NCBI GenBank assembly: GCA_004211785.1
Contig: SHBX01000015.1
Span: 1-58,355, forward strand
DNA length: 58,355 nucleotides
Origin: Winogradskyella sp.
Lineage (GTDB): Bacteria; Bacteroidota; Bacteroidia; Flavobacteriales; Flavobacteriaceae
Direction: 5' to 3'
Numbering within the stretch: position 1 is the stretch's first letter; each line of letters starts with the position of its first letter. Shown here one piece after another: positions 36,073 through 45,586 of this stretch. Below the pieces are notes generated by a model. It searched no databases. It worked only from the letters and a program-made list of their open reading frames with translations, and was not told where the DNA came from. The position numbers and the translations under genes were made by a program.

Positions 36073-36664
36073 CTATACCCATTTCAATCAAGTTTTTTAA
36101 ACGTAATTGAAGATTAATAGGTTGTTCGCTTAATTGAGATGAAAAATAGAGTAAGCCTTCAGTTTTGGGATTCAACTCTTTAATCGTATTTCTAGATTTG
36201 CTGTCTTCAAAATCTCTTAAATCAGCATCATATTGTAAAAGTCTCTCCTTGGTTAAGTCTTTAGATTCTAAATAATTCATGAGTTTTTTTTGATTTACAC
36301 TCGTAATTATACAAGATGTAAACCCTTTTTTTAAATCTTTTTCGTCTTTGGCATAAATCCCTGTCACCAAAAAGTAATGTGTAGTCAATTTAGTATCATC
36401 CAATAACCAACCGAGTTTTGGCGCTTTGTTTTTAAGGTAAGACAATTCAAAAGTAAATGTTGGTAAGCTTTTGTTGAGATAATCGAGTTGGGCTTTTTCA
36501 TCAATATATACAGCTTCATTTTTTGTATATAATAAATCAACACCGCGATGTTGTAGATTACTATCTCTTACACGTTCAAACTTTAAATTCAATGTTTCGT
36601 AAACCAAATCTAAATAGTTGCCTAGTAACTGCTCTTTATGTAAATCTCTTTTGAAGTTTGACAT
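36041..36664 (-). CDS. Candidate type II restriction endonuclease (PD-(D/E)xK)
   Basis: A 207-residue protein with no closely recognised family. The segment GVDLLYTKNEAVYIDEKAQ holds a convincing PD-(D/E)xK core: D43 after RG, then D55-E56-K57 on a predicted beta strand. N-terminal residues (FKRDLHKEQLLGNYLDLVYE) form helices, as expected for such folds. Convergent with, and overlapping, the cytosine methyltransferase gene by 32 bp, it is best explained as the cognate nuclease. A very-short-patch repair enzyme is unlikely, as its motifs are absent. Whether it is active and what it cuts remain unknown. Confidence 0.72.
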   Translation of the reverse strand: MSNFKRDLHKEQLLGNYLDLVYETLNLKFERVRDSNLQHRGVDLLYTKNEAVYIDEKAQLDYLNKSLPTFTFELSYLKNKAPKLGWLLDDTKLTTHYFLVTGIYAKDEKDLKKGFTSCIITSVNQKKLMNYLESKDLTKERLLQYDADLRDFEDSKSRNTIKELNPKTEGLLYFSSQLSEQPINLQLRLKNLIEMGIAKQIYPLQSH

Positions 36665-36745
36665 TTTGATTGAAAATGTATCTATACTTTCTAATACTTA
36701 AAACTAGTGTTTATTCTCTTAAATAAAGAAACATGCTCTAACTCT

Positions 36746-36772
36746 ATACCCGTTACTGGGTATTTTTATTTT
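36746..36772 (+). terminator. Hairpin ATACCC-N6-GGGTAT with T-rich tail
   Basis: A 6-bp perfect stem with a 6-nt loop followed by TTTTATTTTAT on the plus strand. It lies between two divergent genes, so it can only stop plus-strand read-through (antisense to the nuclease gene) or act in a long leader of the following secreted-protein gene. Confidence 0.45.
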
Positions 36773-36850
36773 ATAACCTGTTATTTGTAGTAAGATTTGT
36801 GGAAGAACTATTATATTTAAAATTAGATTAATTATAAATCCTTGCTTACT

Positions 36851-39800
36851 ATGAAGACTAAAATTACTTTCTTTATTTGTCTTTCACTTTCTTTAGTTCT
36901 TTATTCTCAATCCGCGCCATGGTTATACTCACCATATTTACAAACAGATGATACTACTTATGAGCAAATAGTTGAAGCGGGTAATCAATATTTTTTAGGA
37001 AAAGATATTAACGCAAAAGGAAGTGGTTATAAACAGTTTATGCGTTGGCAGAGATTTGCCAGAAATTACGTAAAGCCAAATGGTTATCTTATGACAGATG
37101 ATCAGATTAATGCTATGAGAAACAGCTTTATAACTGAATCTAATTTAAGAATGAGTAATGCAAACTGGCAAAGTTTGGGTCCATTTGATTTTGAAGATAC
37201 ACAAAATAGAATGAGTGGTCAAGGGCGTGTTAATACAATAACTGTGAGCCCACATGACGCTAACGAATATTGGATAGGTACACCAGGCGGTGGTGCATGG
37301 CAAAGTTTAGATGCGGGTTTAACTTGGTCGCCTAAAACTGATAACATGCCAAACCTAGGAGTGTCAGCTATAGCAATAGACCCAATAAATCCATTAGTTG
37401 TTTATGCAGGTACTGGTGATGATGAAGGCTCAACATTTTCAGGTAGAGATGGGATATACAAATCTACAGATGGTGGAAATAATTGGGCAAAATTAAGTGC
37501 TGGAGGAACAAATAATAGCTTTGTGTGCGATATATATATAAATCCAAGTAACAACCAGCAAATATATGCTGCAAGTGGCAGTGGGTTTTTAAAGTCTGAT
37601 GATGGTGGAGTGACTTGGACGACAACAATTAATGGATTTTCTCAAAATTTAAAAGTAAAACCTGGAGATTGGTCAACAGTTTATTATAATACTAGAGATG
37701 AGTTTTACGTTAGCACAGACTCTGGGGATAGCTGGACTCAAACCACCACAGGATTGCCTACGACTGCTATTCAAAGAATTATGATTGATGTCACACCAGA
37801 CGAACCTAATAATGTGTATGCTGTAATTGCTGATGTGGGTTCTTCTTTTCATGGAATATATAAATCTATAGACTCTGGTGTTAGTTTTACTAAAACAGAT
37901 AATAGTGCAAATAACTTAATGGAGAGTAGTCAGGCATTTTTTGATTTAGATATTGCTGTTGACCCTAGTGATGCTGATAATATATTTACTGGTTGTCTTA
38001 ACATATGGAAGTCTTCAGATCAAGGTGTAGACTTTGCTAGAGTCAATGAATGGGACAAAGACTACCAACCAACATATACTCATGCTGATATCCATCAAAT
38101 ACGCTATTTTAACGGGTCAATTTTTGTAGCTAGTGATGGTGGGATTTATAGAAGTGACGATGATGGGGCAAGTTTTATAGATTTGACAAAAGGTCTAGCA
38201 ATAAGTGAAGTTTATGAAATTAATACGTCTCCTATTGATACAGACCATATTGTTGCGGGATTTCAAGACAATGGAGGTTATGCCTATGATGGAAACGTCT
38301 GGCGGAATTGGCACTGGTCAGATGGCACTTCTAATGCAATAGACCCAACCAATCCAAATATTATGCATAGTTTTTTTCAAACAGGAGCAGCATATTTTAG
38401 AACTGAAGATTCTGGACAAACAACTAGGGATTTATTTGGAGTATCGTTTGGTAATTTTGTGACTCCAATGAGTGTTAATTCTCAAGGAGATGTGTTTGCT
38501 GCAACTTTATTTTATTGGAGTAAGGTGAATGATTCTTGGGTGTCAGGTTTTCAATTCCCATCTCGTGTTTTTGAAATGGAGATAGCACCATCTGATGACA
38601 ATGTAATATATGCTAATACTGGAGTTGAACTTTTTAGGAGTGATAATGGTGGTACTAGTTTTAATTCAATTAACACATCTATATCTGGATTTATTGAGGG
38701 TATTTCTATAAATAAAACAGATTCTGATATAGTCTATATTATTACAAGTAATATTAGTAGTGGAGGTATATATAAAAGTATTGATGGTGGTCAAAATTTC
38801 ATAAACATAAACAGTAATTTGGCAGGTAATTTACCACTTAGAGTTTTAGAAATTCAGCCGAATCATCCTGATAACCCTTTGTATTTAGGGACTGATTTTG
38901 GTGTATATAGATATGATGATATTACAGGACAGTGGGACTTATTTCAGACTGGTATGCCAAATGCTATTGTCAGAGATTTAAGCATTGATGTAACTGGTAA
39001 GGAAATGACTGCTGGTACTTATGGTCGAGGAATATGGAAAACAGACCTGCCTCAAAATGTTTTTTCAAATGACTTAAATTTTATATCTATTTCTAAACCA
39101 TCTAATCAGATTGGACTATTCCCTTTTACGCCTGAAGCTAATGTCGAAAATTCAGGGCAAAATAATATAACCAATATTACGATAGATTATGATGTCAATA
39201 CAGTAAGTAATTCAACAAATTCATCGTCAACTCTTGTTCCAAATACTTCAGAAATTATATCTCTAAATGAAATTTCATCAAGAGGATTTTATAAAATCTC
39301 TGCAAATGCATTGGTTACTTTAGATAATCAGCTTTCTAATAATAATAAGCAAGTAAGTATGACCTTAAATGACTTTGGTGAGATTGGAATAGTAAATTCT
39401 TTTGAAACTTCGGAAGATGAATTAATTGCTGTAAACAGTAGTGAAACTGGTTCTGTTTGGGAAAAAGGCATGCCTTCAGGAACACTATTGAATTCTGCAT
39501 CAACTGGGAGCCAAGTCTATGGCACTAATTTGTCTGGCTTTTATGATAGTTATACGAGGTCTTATTTATATACGCAGTTCTATAATTTGTCTAATGCTGT
39601 AAATCCAGAATTATCATTTGATATGGCTTATGATATTGCTACAGGTCATTCACTTTATATACAATATAGCCTGGATAATGGAGCTTCATGGCAGTTGTTA
39701 GGTTCTGCATCCGATTCTAATTGGTATAATTCATCCGAGGAACAGTGGCAAGGTCTATCAACAGCTTGGCAAGGAGGTCAATGGTCAGGTGCTACTAATA

Positions 39801-40210
39801 CAATGATTACAAATTATACATACGATTTGTCTCCTTGGATAGGAGAGTCATCATTTTTAATGCGTTTTGTGTTTGATGCTAAGTTTAATGATAATGTATC
39901 AACTGCAAAAGAAGGTGTAGTGTTAGACAATCTTGTTATTAACGGCTCAACTCTTTCAGTAAATTTAGAGAAAGATATCACAGATATAGATATTTTTCCT
40001 AATCCTTCTAATGATATAATTACGATTAGAAATAACGTTTCTGAAGCGTATAAAGCAGAAATTTTTGATATCCTGGGGAATAGAATAAAAACCTTAAATA
40101 TTCAAACTTTAGATTATAAATTAGACGTTAGATATTTTGAAACAGGTATATATCTTATTAGATTTAATATTAAAGGTTCAGTATTTACCAAAAAAATTGT
40201 CGTTTACTAA
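36851..40210 (+). CDS. Secreted BNR/VPS10-like beta-propeller protein with T9SS type A sorting domain
   Basis: A 1119-residue protein. The start is the ATG at 36851, which opens a clear signal peptide (MKTKITFFICLSLSLVLYSQ). Residues about 90-740 form sortilin/BNR-like propeller repeats with many Asp-box turns such as SLDAGLTWSP, STDGGNNWAK, SDDGGVTWT and STDSGDSWTQ. A beta-rich middle includes a jelly-roll-like stretch (about 905-1035). The last 75 residues are a type A sorting domain: IDIFPNPSNDIITI, then IFDILGNRI and YFETGIYLIRF, with KKIVVY at the end. It should be exported by T9SS and anchored or released after cleavage of this domain. Proteins of this design are often misnamed glycosyl hydrolases; no catalytic residues are evident. 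Confidence 0.9.
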   Translation: MKTKITFFICLSLSLVLYSQSAPWLYSPYLQTDDTTYEQIVEAGNQYFLGKDINAKGSGYKQFMRWQRFARNYVKPNGYLMTDDQINAMRNSFITESNLRMSNANWQSLGPFDFEDTQNRMSGQGRVNTITVSPHDANEYWIGTPGGGAWQSLDAGLTWSPKTDNMPNLGVSAIAIDPINPLVVYAGTGDDEGSTFSGRDGIYKSTDGGNNWAKLSAGGTNNSFVCDIYINPSNNQQIYAASGSGFLKSDDGGVTWTTTINGFSQNLKVKPGDWSTVYYNTRDEFYVSTDSGDSWTQTTTGLPTTAIQRIMIDVTPDEPNNVYAVIADVGSSFHGIYKSIDSGVSFTKTDNSANNLMESSQAFFDLDIAVDPSDADNIFTGCLNIWKSSDQGVDFARVNEWDKDYQPTYTHADIHQIRYFNGSIFVASDGGIYRSDDDGASFIDLTKGLAISEVYEINTSPIDTDHIVAGFQDNGGYAYDGNVWRNWHWSDGTSNAIDPTNPNIMHSFFQTGAAYFRTEDSGQTTRDLFGVSFGNFVTPMSVNSQGDVFAATLFYWSKVNDSWVSGFQFPSRVFEMEIAPSDDNVIYANTGVELFRSDNGGTSFNSINTSISGFIEGISINKTDSDIVYIITSNISSGGIYKSIDGGQNFININSNLAGNLPLRVLEIQPNHPDNPLYLGTDFGVYRYDDITGQWDLFQTGMPNAIVRDLSIDVTGKEMTAGTYGRGIWKTDLPQNVFSNDLNFISISKPSNQIGLFPFTPEANVENSGQNNITNITIDYDVNTVSNSTNSSSTLVPNTSEIISLNEISSRGFYKISANALVTLDNQLSNNNKQVSMTLNDFGEIGIVNSFETSEDELIAVNSSETGSVWEKGMPSGTLLNSASTGSQVYGTNLSGFYDSYTRSYLYTQFYNLSNAVNPELSFDMAYDIATGHSLYIQYSLDNGASWQLLGSASDSNWYNSSEEQWQGLSTAWQGGQWSGATNTMITNYTYDLSPWIGESSFLMRFVFDAKFNDNVSTAKEGVVLDNLVINGSTLSVNLEKDITDIDIFPNPSNDIITIRNNVSEAYKAEIFDILGNRIKTLNIQTLDYKLDVRYFETGIYLIRFNIKGSVFTKKIVVY

Positions 40211-40226
40211 GATGATTTCAAATTCA

Positions 40227-40234
40227 TAATTTTG
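40227..40234 (+). promoter_or_regulatory. Bacteroidota -7 element (TAATTTTG) for the TrmH-family gene
   Basis: It matches TAnnTTTG and ends only 4 bp before the ATG at 40239. Transcription starting a few bases downstream of the element would give a leaderless or nearly leaderless mRNA. Confidence 0.5.
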
Positions 40235-40238
40235 TGTT

Positions 40239-40697
40239 ATGAATGACAACTTTAAAAACGAATTCTTTGGTATTGGCATCCAAAACGGAAAAACTCCTGA
40301 AAATTTAGGTGTCTTATGGCGTTCGGCTCAAAACTTAGGTGCAAGTTTTATTTTTACTATTGGTCATCGCTATGCAAAACAAGCCAGCGATACACATAAT
40401 GCCGTAAAGTCTATACCTTATTTTCATTATGATACGTTTGATGAATTTTTCAATAATCTACCCAAAGGTGCTCGTATTGTTGGTGTCGAGTTAACAGAAG
40501 AAGCTAAGGACTTAGAAAACTTTCACCATCCAAGACGCTGTGTGTATTTGTTGGGAGCTGAAGACCATGGCTTATCTAAACAAGCTATTGAGAAGAGTCA
40601 CTTTTTGGTAAAATTCAAATCGCAATTAAGTCTTAATGTATCTGTTGCAGGAAGTATTGTGATGTACGATAGAGGAATAAACAAACCAAGGTCGTAA
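40239..40697 (+). CDS. TrmH/SpoU-family RNA 2'-O-methyltransferase
   Basis: A 152-residue, single-domain SPOUT methyltransferase. Motif 1 is in NLGVLWRSAQNLGASFIF (with the conserved N and R), motif 2 in LLGAEDHGLS and motif 3 in LSLNVSVAGSIVMYDR, which forms the knotted S-adenosylmethionine site. The small size without an N-terminal RNA-binding extension resembles TrmL-like tRNA methyltransferases, but substrate assignment needs more than this sequence. It sits just upstream of era with its own promoter-like element, among translation and ribosome-assembly genes. Confidence 0.88.
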   Translation: MNDNFKNEFFGIGIQNGKTPENLGVLWRSAQNLGASFIFTIGHRYAKQASDTHNAVKSIPYFHYDTFDEFFNNLPKGARIVGVELTEEAKDLENFHHPRRCVYLLGAEDHGLSKQAIEKSHFLVKFKSQLSLNVSVAGSIVMYDRGINKPRS

Positions 40698-40702
40698 CTT
40701 TG
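40695..40702 (+). promoter_or_regulatory. Bacteroidota -7 element (TAACTTTG) for era
   Basis: It matches TAnnTTTG, overlaps the stop codon of the preceding gene and ends 14 bp before the era ATG. A short leader is predicted. Confidence 0.5.
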
Positions 40703-40716
40703 CAAAAAATATAAAT

Positions 40717-41598
40717 ATGCACAAAGCAGGTTTTGTAAATATCATTGGTAATCCTAACGTTGGAAAATCCACTTTGATGAATGCTTTTATTGGTGAAAAA
40801 TTATCCATAATAACATCAAAAGCGCAGACAACACGTCATCGTATTTTGGGTATTGTTAATGGTGAGGATTTTCAGGTGATATTAAGTGATACGCCAGGTA
40901 TAATAAAGCCAGCATACGAATTGCAAGCCTCAATGATGGATTTTGTTAAATCGGCTTTTGAAGATGCCGATGTGCTAATTTATATGGTTGAAATTGGTGA
41001 AAAAGAATTAAAAGACGAAGCTTTTTTTAAGAAAATCACAAACTCAAAAATCCCTGTATTGCTATTATTAAATAAGATTGACAATTCCAATCAAGAACAG
41101 CTCGAAGAGCAAGCGCAACTTTGGCAAGAAAAAGTCCCAAACGCTGAGTTTTATCCAATTTCAGCATTAAATGGATTTAACGTTCAGAATGTATTTGATC
41201 GAATAGTGGAGCTACTTCCAGAGTCGCCAGCCTTTTATCCAAAAGACCAGTTAACCGATAAGCCAGAACGCTTTTTTGTTAATGAAGCTATTAGAGAAAA
41301 AATCTTGTTACATTACAAAAAAGAGATTCCTTATGCCGTTGAGGTAGAAACCGAAGAGTTTTTTGAAGAAGATACCATTATCAGAATTCGCTCAGTAATT
41401 ATGGTTGAGCGAGAAACTCAAAAAGGGATTATCATAGGTCACAAAGGTTCAGCATTAAAGCGTGTCGGTGTTGAAGCCAGAAAAGACTTAGAGAAATTCT
41501 TTGGCAAACAAGTACACTTAGAATTATATGTAAAAGTCAATAAAAACTGGAGAAGTAATCAAAACCAGTTAAGACGTTTTGGGTATAACAATAAATAA
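40717..41598 (+). CDS. era: GTPase Era
   Basis: A 293-residue GTPase for 16S rRNA maturation and small-subunit assembly. The G domain has G1 GNPNVGKST (11-19), G2 with the conserved T of QTTRHRILG, G3 DTPG and G4 NKID. The C-terminal KH domain carries the RNA-binding loop GIIIGHKGSALKRVG, followed by a typical LELYVKVNKNWR end. Length and order match the family. It is followed closely by der, an arrangement that groups two ribosome-assembly GTPases. Confidence 0.97.
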   Translation: MHKAGFVNIIGNPNVGKSTLMNAFIGEKLSIITSKAQTTRHRILGIVNGEDFQVILSDTPGIIKPAYELQASMMDFVKSAFEDADVLIYMVEIGEKELKDEAFFKKITNSKIPVLLLLNKIDNSNQEQLEEQAQLWQEKVPNAEFYPISALNGFNVQNVFDRIVELLPESPAFYPKDQLTDKPERFFVNEAIREKILLHYKKEIPYAVEVETEEFFEEDTIIRIRSVIMVERETQKGIIIGHKGSALKRVGVEARKDLEKFFGKQVHLELYVKVNKNWRSNQNQLRRFGYNNK

Positions 41599-41646
41599 AT
41601 TTTTCAAAAAATTGTGACTTAGTACTTATTACTTATTACTTTACAT

Positions 41647-41654
41647 TAGTTTTG
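41647..41654 (+). promoter_or_regulatory. Bacteroidota -7 element (TAGTTTTG) for der
   Basis: It matches TAnnTTTG, is followed by CAGC and lies 43 bp before the der ATG in the 99-bp gap after era. The upstream sequence is very AT-rich with repeated TTACTTA; a -33 match at the usual spacing is not obvious. Confidence 0.5.
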
Positions 41655-41697
41655 CAGCCGCTTACAGGATATGTAATGCAGAGTAAATCAAATAGAT

Positions 41698-43005
41698 ATG
41701 AGTAGTATAGTAGCCATTGTTGGGCGTCCTAATGTAGGGAAATCAACATTCTTCAATAGATTAATACAGCGTCGCGAAGCGATTGTAGATGCCGTTAGCG
41801 GTGTAACCAGAGACAGACATTACGGAAAAAGCGATTGGAACGGTAAAGAATTTTCACTTATTGATACTGGCGGATATGTCGTTGGTAGTGACGATATTTT
41901 TGAAGCCGAAATTGATAAGCAAGTAGAACTTGCTATTGACGAAGCTGATGCCATAATCTTTATGGTAGATGTCGAGAATGGTGTTACGGGAATGGACGAA
42001 GACGTCGCTGACTTATTAAGAAAATCTAAAAAACCTGTATTTCTTGCTGTAAACAAAGTAGATAATAACAAAAGAGCCGAAGATGCTGTTGAGTTTTATT
42101 CACTAGGTCTTGGTGAATATTATACCATTGCAAGTATCAACGGAAGTGGGACAGGAGATTTGTTAGATGCTCTTGTCGAAGCTTTACCAGATACCGAAGA
42201 GGAAGAAGAAGTTGATGAATTACCACGTTTTGCTGTAGTAGGTAGACCAAATGCAGGGAAATCTTCTTTTATAAACGCGCTAATAGGAGAGGATAGATAT
42301 ATTGTAACAGATATTGCTGGTACAACTCGTGATTCTATAGATACAAAATACAATCGTTTTGGGTTTGAATTTAACCTTGTAGATACCGCAGGTATTCGTC
42401 GTAAATCTAAAGTTAAAGAAGATTTAGAATTCTATTCAGTAATGCGAAGTGTCCGTGCTATAGAGCATTCAGATGTGTGCTTACTAGTTTTAGATGCAAC
42501 AAGAGGTTTTGATGGACAAGTTCAGAATATCTTTTGGCTTGCAGAACGAAACAGAAAAGGAATTGTAATCCTAGTTAACAAGTGGGATTTAGTTGAAAAA
42601 GAAACTAAAACAGCTAAAGAGTTTGAGACTTACATAAGAAAACAGATTGCACCTTTTACAGACGTGCCAATTGTTTTTATGTCTGTATTGAATAAGCAAC
42701 GAATTTTCAAAGCTATTGAGACAGCTGTTGAGGTCTATAATAACCGTTCAAAACGCATTAAGACAAGTGTTTTAAATGACGTTTTGTTACCAATCATAGA
42801 AAGCTATCCACCACCAGCTTATAAAGGTAAGTTTGTAAAGATTAAATACATCATGCAGTTACCTACACCACAGCCTCAATTTGCATTCTTTTGTAATCTG
42901 CCACAATATGTAAAAGAACCTTATAAAAGGTATTTAGAAAATAAGCTTAGAGAAAAATTTGACTTTCATGGTGTGCCAGTAAGTGTATACATGCGTAAAA
43001 AATAG
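41698..43005 (+). CDS. der: GTPase Der (EngA)
   Basis: A 435-residue tandem GTPase needed for 50S subunit assembly. The first G domain has GRPNVGKST (about 9-17) and DTGG; the second has GRPNAGKSS starting at 182, DTAG and NKWD. They are joined by an acidic linker (EEEEEVDE). The C-terminal KH-like domain ends with [15 protein letters not shown], typical of the family. The start fits the usual [15 protein letters not shown] beginning. It lies 15 bp before a secreted-protein gene, which may be transcribed with it. Confidence 0.97.
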   Translation: MSSIVAIVGRPNVGKSTFFNRLIQRREAIVDAVSGVTRDRHYGKSDWNGKEFSLIDTGGYVVGSDDIFEAEIDKQVELAIDEADAIIFMVDVENGVTGMDEDVADLLRKSKKPVFLAVNKVDNNKRAEDAVEFYSLGLGEYYTIASINGSGTGDLLDALVEALPDTEEEEEVDELPRFAVVGRPNAGKSSFINALIGEDRYIVTDIAGTTRDSIDTKYNRFGFEFNLVDTAGIRRKSKVKEDLEFYSVMRSVRAIEHSDVCLLVLDATRGFDGQVQNIFWLAERNRKGIVILVNKWDLVEKETKTAKEFETYIRKQIAPFTDVPIVFMSVLNKQRIFKAIETAVEVYNNRSKRIKTSVLNDVLLPIIESYPPPAYKGKFVKIKYIMQLPTPQPQFAFFCNLPQYVKEPYKRYLENKLREKFDFHGVPVSVYMRKK

Positions 43006-43020
43006 TATTTTTACGATGCT

Positions 43021-45453
43021 ATGATAAAATTAAGATTGACTCTTGCATTACTGTTCGTAGTAGTAAATGCATTTTCAATATATGGACAAGATTTACCACC
43101 AGAAATAACAGCTATTGGTAATCAGGGTTATTGTCCAGGTATGCCAATGAATATAGTCACTAGTGTTAGTATTACTGACCCTGATGTTACAGACACCACT
43201 TTAGACGAAATTTTTATTCAAATATCTGAAGGCTATGCTTCTGGTTTTGATGTATTGACTCTTACAGGAATGCATCCTAATATTACTCCAATTTGGCAAC
43301 AGACAGAAGGACAATTGGTGCTAAATGGCCCAGCTACTTTTGCGGAATTTGAAGCTGCTATATCTAACGTAGAGTTTTCTACAAGCCAGACTATTTTTTC
43401 CTCAGACAGAAGTTTTTCTATCAATTTAGGTAATGCAAATTACTTACCATCTACAGACCATTACTATTTTTATGTGTCTAATCCTGGTATAACATGGCAG
43501 AGTGCTAGAGATGCAGCAGCAGCTCAATTGTATTTTGGTTTACAAGGTTATTTAGTAACAATTACTACTCCTGAAGAATCACAATTAGCTGGCGAACAAG
43601 CCGCAGGTACAGGTTGGATTGGAGCTTCTGATGAGGGTGCTGAAGGTGTTTGGCGTTGGGTTACAGGCCCAGAGGCAGGTATACAATTTTGGCAAGGTGC
43701 TGTAAATGGAACATCTGTAAATAATGAATTTTCTCTTTGGAATAATAATGAGCCTAATCAAGCAGGTAATGAAGATTATGCACATATAGTATCACCTACA
43801 TTAACTAATGCAATTCCAGGTTCATGGAATGATTTAGCAGCATCGGGTAATCCAGACCCTAATAACCCTTTTCACCCCCAAGGCTATATCGTAGAATTTG
43901 GAGGACTTCCTGGAGACCCAAGTATTAATTTGTCTGCTGCTACTAGTATAAAAATGCCTCAGACATCTTTTATAGATGAGGTAGGTTGTGAAGGGGACGA
44001 AATTACATTGACTTTAACGACTAATACGGATGAAGTTATTTGGTATGATGGGCCATCATCAACTAATGTTGTGAATATGGGTAATTCTTTTACATCAACA
44101 TTTAACACCACAACTACGTTTTGGATATCGGCGAGATTTATAGGGTGTACTGCTGGTGGTAGGTCACCATTAACGGTTACTATTGACCCTTTGCCAACGG
44201 CTAATAATATTACAATTCAGCAATGTGATGATGCATCTGCAGACGGTATTTCGATTTTTGAACTTAATGCATATAGTGGTGCAATAGCAGATGGAAGCAC
44301 AACAAATGTAGTGACCTATTACGAAGATGCTGCACTTACTATTCCAATTAATGCAATGGATTATGTTAACTCAACAAATAATCAAATAGTACATGCTAGA
44401 GTTTTAAATCCTTCGACCGATTGTTTTAGTACAGCAGAAGTTACACTTAGTGTAGCTCTACCTTCTGGTTTGTCTTTTGATTTAGATATATGTGATGATG
44501 AAGACGAAGATGGACTGACCGCTTTTAATCTTTCAGATTTAGATGCAGAAGTGTTAATGGGATTTCCTGCTTCTGCCCAAACACGTTATTTTGAAACCTT
44601 TGAAGATGCCTTGTTAAATAATAATCCACTTCCAACAAACTATACCAATTTAGAACCTTATAACGAAACAATTTTTGTCAAGATTACGGATGGGACTGAA
44701 TGTTTAGGTATTAATGAAGTAAATCTCATTGTAAATCCTTTACCAGAACTATTTCCTGATGAAAGTGTTATTTACTGTTTAAATACGTTTCCTGAAAAGA
44801 TTATATTGAATGGAGGTATTGCTACAGATGTTCCTAATAATTTTTATTACAATTGGTCTACAGACGAAACTACAATAGAGATAGAAGTTAACGAGCCAGG
44901 AACTTACACGGTTGAAGTTACTGAAGTTGACGGCTGTTCTAATATTAGAACAATTACTGTTATTGGTTCTGAAACTGCAACAATAAATAACATTGATGTT
45001 ATTGATGGTGTTGAGAATAATGTCGTAACAATTAATGTGTCCGGCCAAGGTGATTATCAATTTTCACTGACTTCTGAAAATGGTCCTTACCAAGATTCAA
45101 ATGTTTTTGACAATGTATTATCTGGAATACAAACCATATATATTAGAGATATAAATGGATGTGGTGTTATCTCAGAATCATTTCCAGTGATAGGCTTTCC
45201 AAAATTCTTTACACCAAATGGTGATTCTAATAATGATTTTTGGACTATTGATGGTTTTAATCAAGAATTTTTGGCAAATTCTAGAGTTCAAATTTTTAAT
45301 CGTCATGGAAAGTTAATGACTGAACTATCTGCACAAAACTCAGTTTGGGATGGACGCTATAATGGCAATCTTATGCCATCCGATGACTACTGGTTTTTGG
45401 TTAATCTTCAAGATGGACGGACATTTACCAAACATTTTGCATTGAAGCGTTAA
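43021..45453 (+). CDS. Secreted C-type-lectin protein with T9SS type B (gliding-type) sorting domain
   Basis: An 810-residue protein with a signal peptide ending about residue 23 (FSIYGQ). A C-type lectin-like domain occupies about 145-295 (YYFYVSNPGITWQSARDAAA, GWIGASDEG, ending NNEPNQAGNEDYAHIV), a fold often used for sugar or protein binding. Several Ig-like segments follow. The last 85 residues are the gliding-motility-associated type B domain beginning FPKFFTPNGDSNNDFW and ending with a short lysine/arginine tail, so export by T9SS with a type B signal is predicted. It lies directly after der. Probably a surface adhesin; its ligand is unknown. Confidence 0.92.
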   Translation: MIKLRLTLALLFVVVNAFSIYGQDLPPEITAIGNQGYCPGMPMNIVTSVSITDPDVTDTTLDEIFIQISEGYASGFDVLTLTGMHPNITPIWQQTEGQLVLNGPATFAEFEAAISNVEFSTSQTIFSSDRSFSINLGNANYLPSTDHYYFYVSNPGITWQSARDAAAAQLYFGLQGYLVTITTPEESQLAGEQAAGTGWIGASDEGAEGVWRWVTGPEAGIQFWQGAVNGTSVNNEFSLWNNNEPNQAGNEDYAHIVSPTLTNAIPGSWNDLAASGNPDPNNPFHPQGYIVEFGGLPGDPSINLSAATSIKMPQTSFIDEVGCEGDEITLTLTTNTDEVIWYDGPSSTNVVNMGNSFTSTFNTTTTFWISARFIGCTAGGRSPLTVTIDPLPTANNITIQQCDDASADGISIFELNAYSGAIADGSTTNVVTYYEDAALTIPINAMDYVNSTNNQIVHARVLNPSTDCFSTAEVTLSVALPSGLSFDLDICDDEDEDGLTAFNLSDLDAEVLMGFPASAQTRYFETFEDALLNNNPLPTNYTNLEPYNETIFVKITDGTECLGINEVNLIVNPLPELFPDESVIYCLNTFPEKIILNGGIATDVPNNFYYNWSTDETTIEIEVNEPGTYTVEVTEVDGCSNIRTITVIGSETATINNIDVIDGVENNVVTINVSGQGDYQFSLTSENGPYQDSNVFDNVLSGIQTIYIRDINGCGVISESFPVIGFPKFFTPNGDSNNDFWTIDGFNQEFLANSRVQIFNRHGKLMTELSAQNSVWDGRYNGNLMPSDDYWFLVNLQDGRTFTKHFALKR

Positions 45454-45506
45454 CACTAATTAATACTATTTAGTATTTGATTAAAAAATATCGCACAATA
45501 TCTCGT

Positions 45507-45514
45507 TAGATTTG
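45507..45514 (+). promoter_or_regulatory. Possible -7 element (TAGATTTG) for the beta-barrel gene
   Basis: It matches TAnnTTTG about 100 bp before the start codon. The two palindromes at 45548 and 45565 would then lie in the leader or just downstream of the start point. No good -33 match was found. Confidence 0.35.
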
Positions 45515-45547
45515 TTTTCATAATACAAACTGTTACAATTAAGTTAA

Positions 45548-45563
45548 AACTATATTAATAGTT
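45548..45563. promoter_or_regulatory. Palindrome AACTAT-N4-ATAGTT, operator-like copy 1
   Basis: A perfect 6-bp inverted repeat with an ATTA centre. The same arms recur exactly 20 bp downstream, two helical turns away, which suggests side-by-side binding of a dimeric regulator upstream of the outer-membrane protein gene. Confidence 0.5.
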
Positions 45564-45564
45564 G

Positions 45565-45586
45565 TATAACTATAAAAATAGTTATA
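45565..45586. promoter_or_regulatory. Palindrome TATAACTAT-N4-ATAGTTATA, operator-like copy 2
   Basis: A perfect 9-bp inverted repeat with an AAAA centre containing the same AACTAT/ATAGTT arms as copy 1. In RNA it could fold as an AU-only hairpin about 26 bp before the ATG at 45613. Confidence 0.5.

Noticed and set aside
34813..36664. Integrated mobile element carrying the restriction-modification genes
   Set aside because: No transposase, integrase, tRNA target, terminal repeats or duplicated target site was seen on either side.
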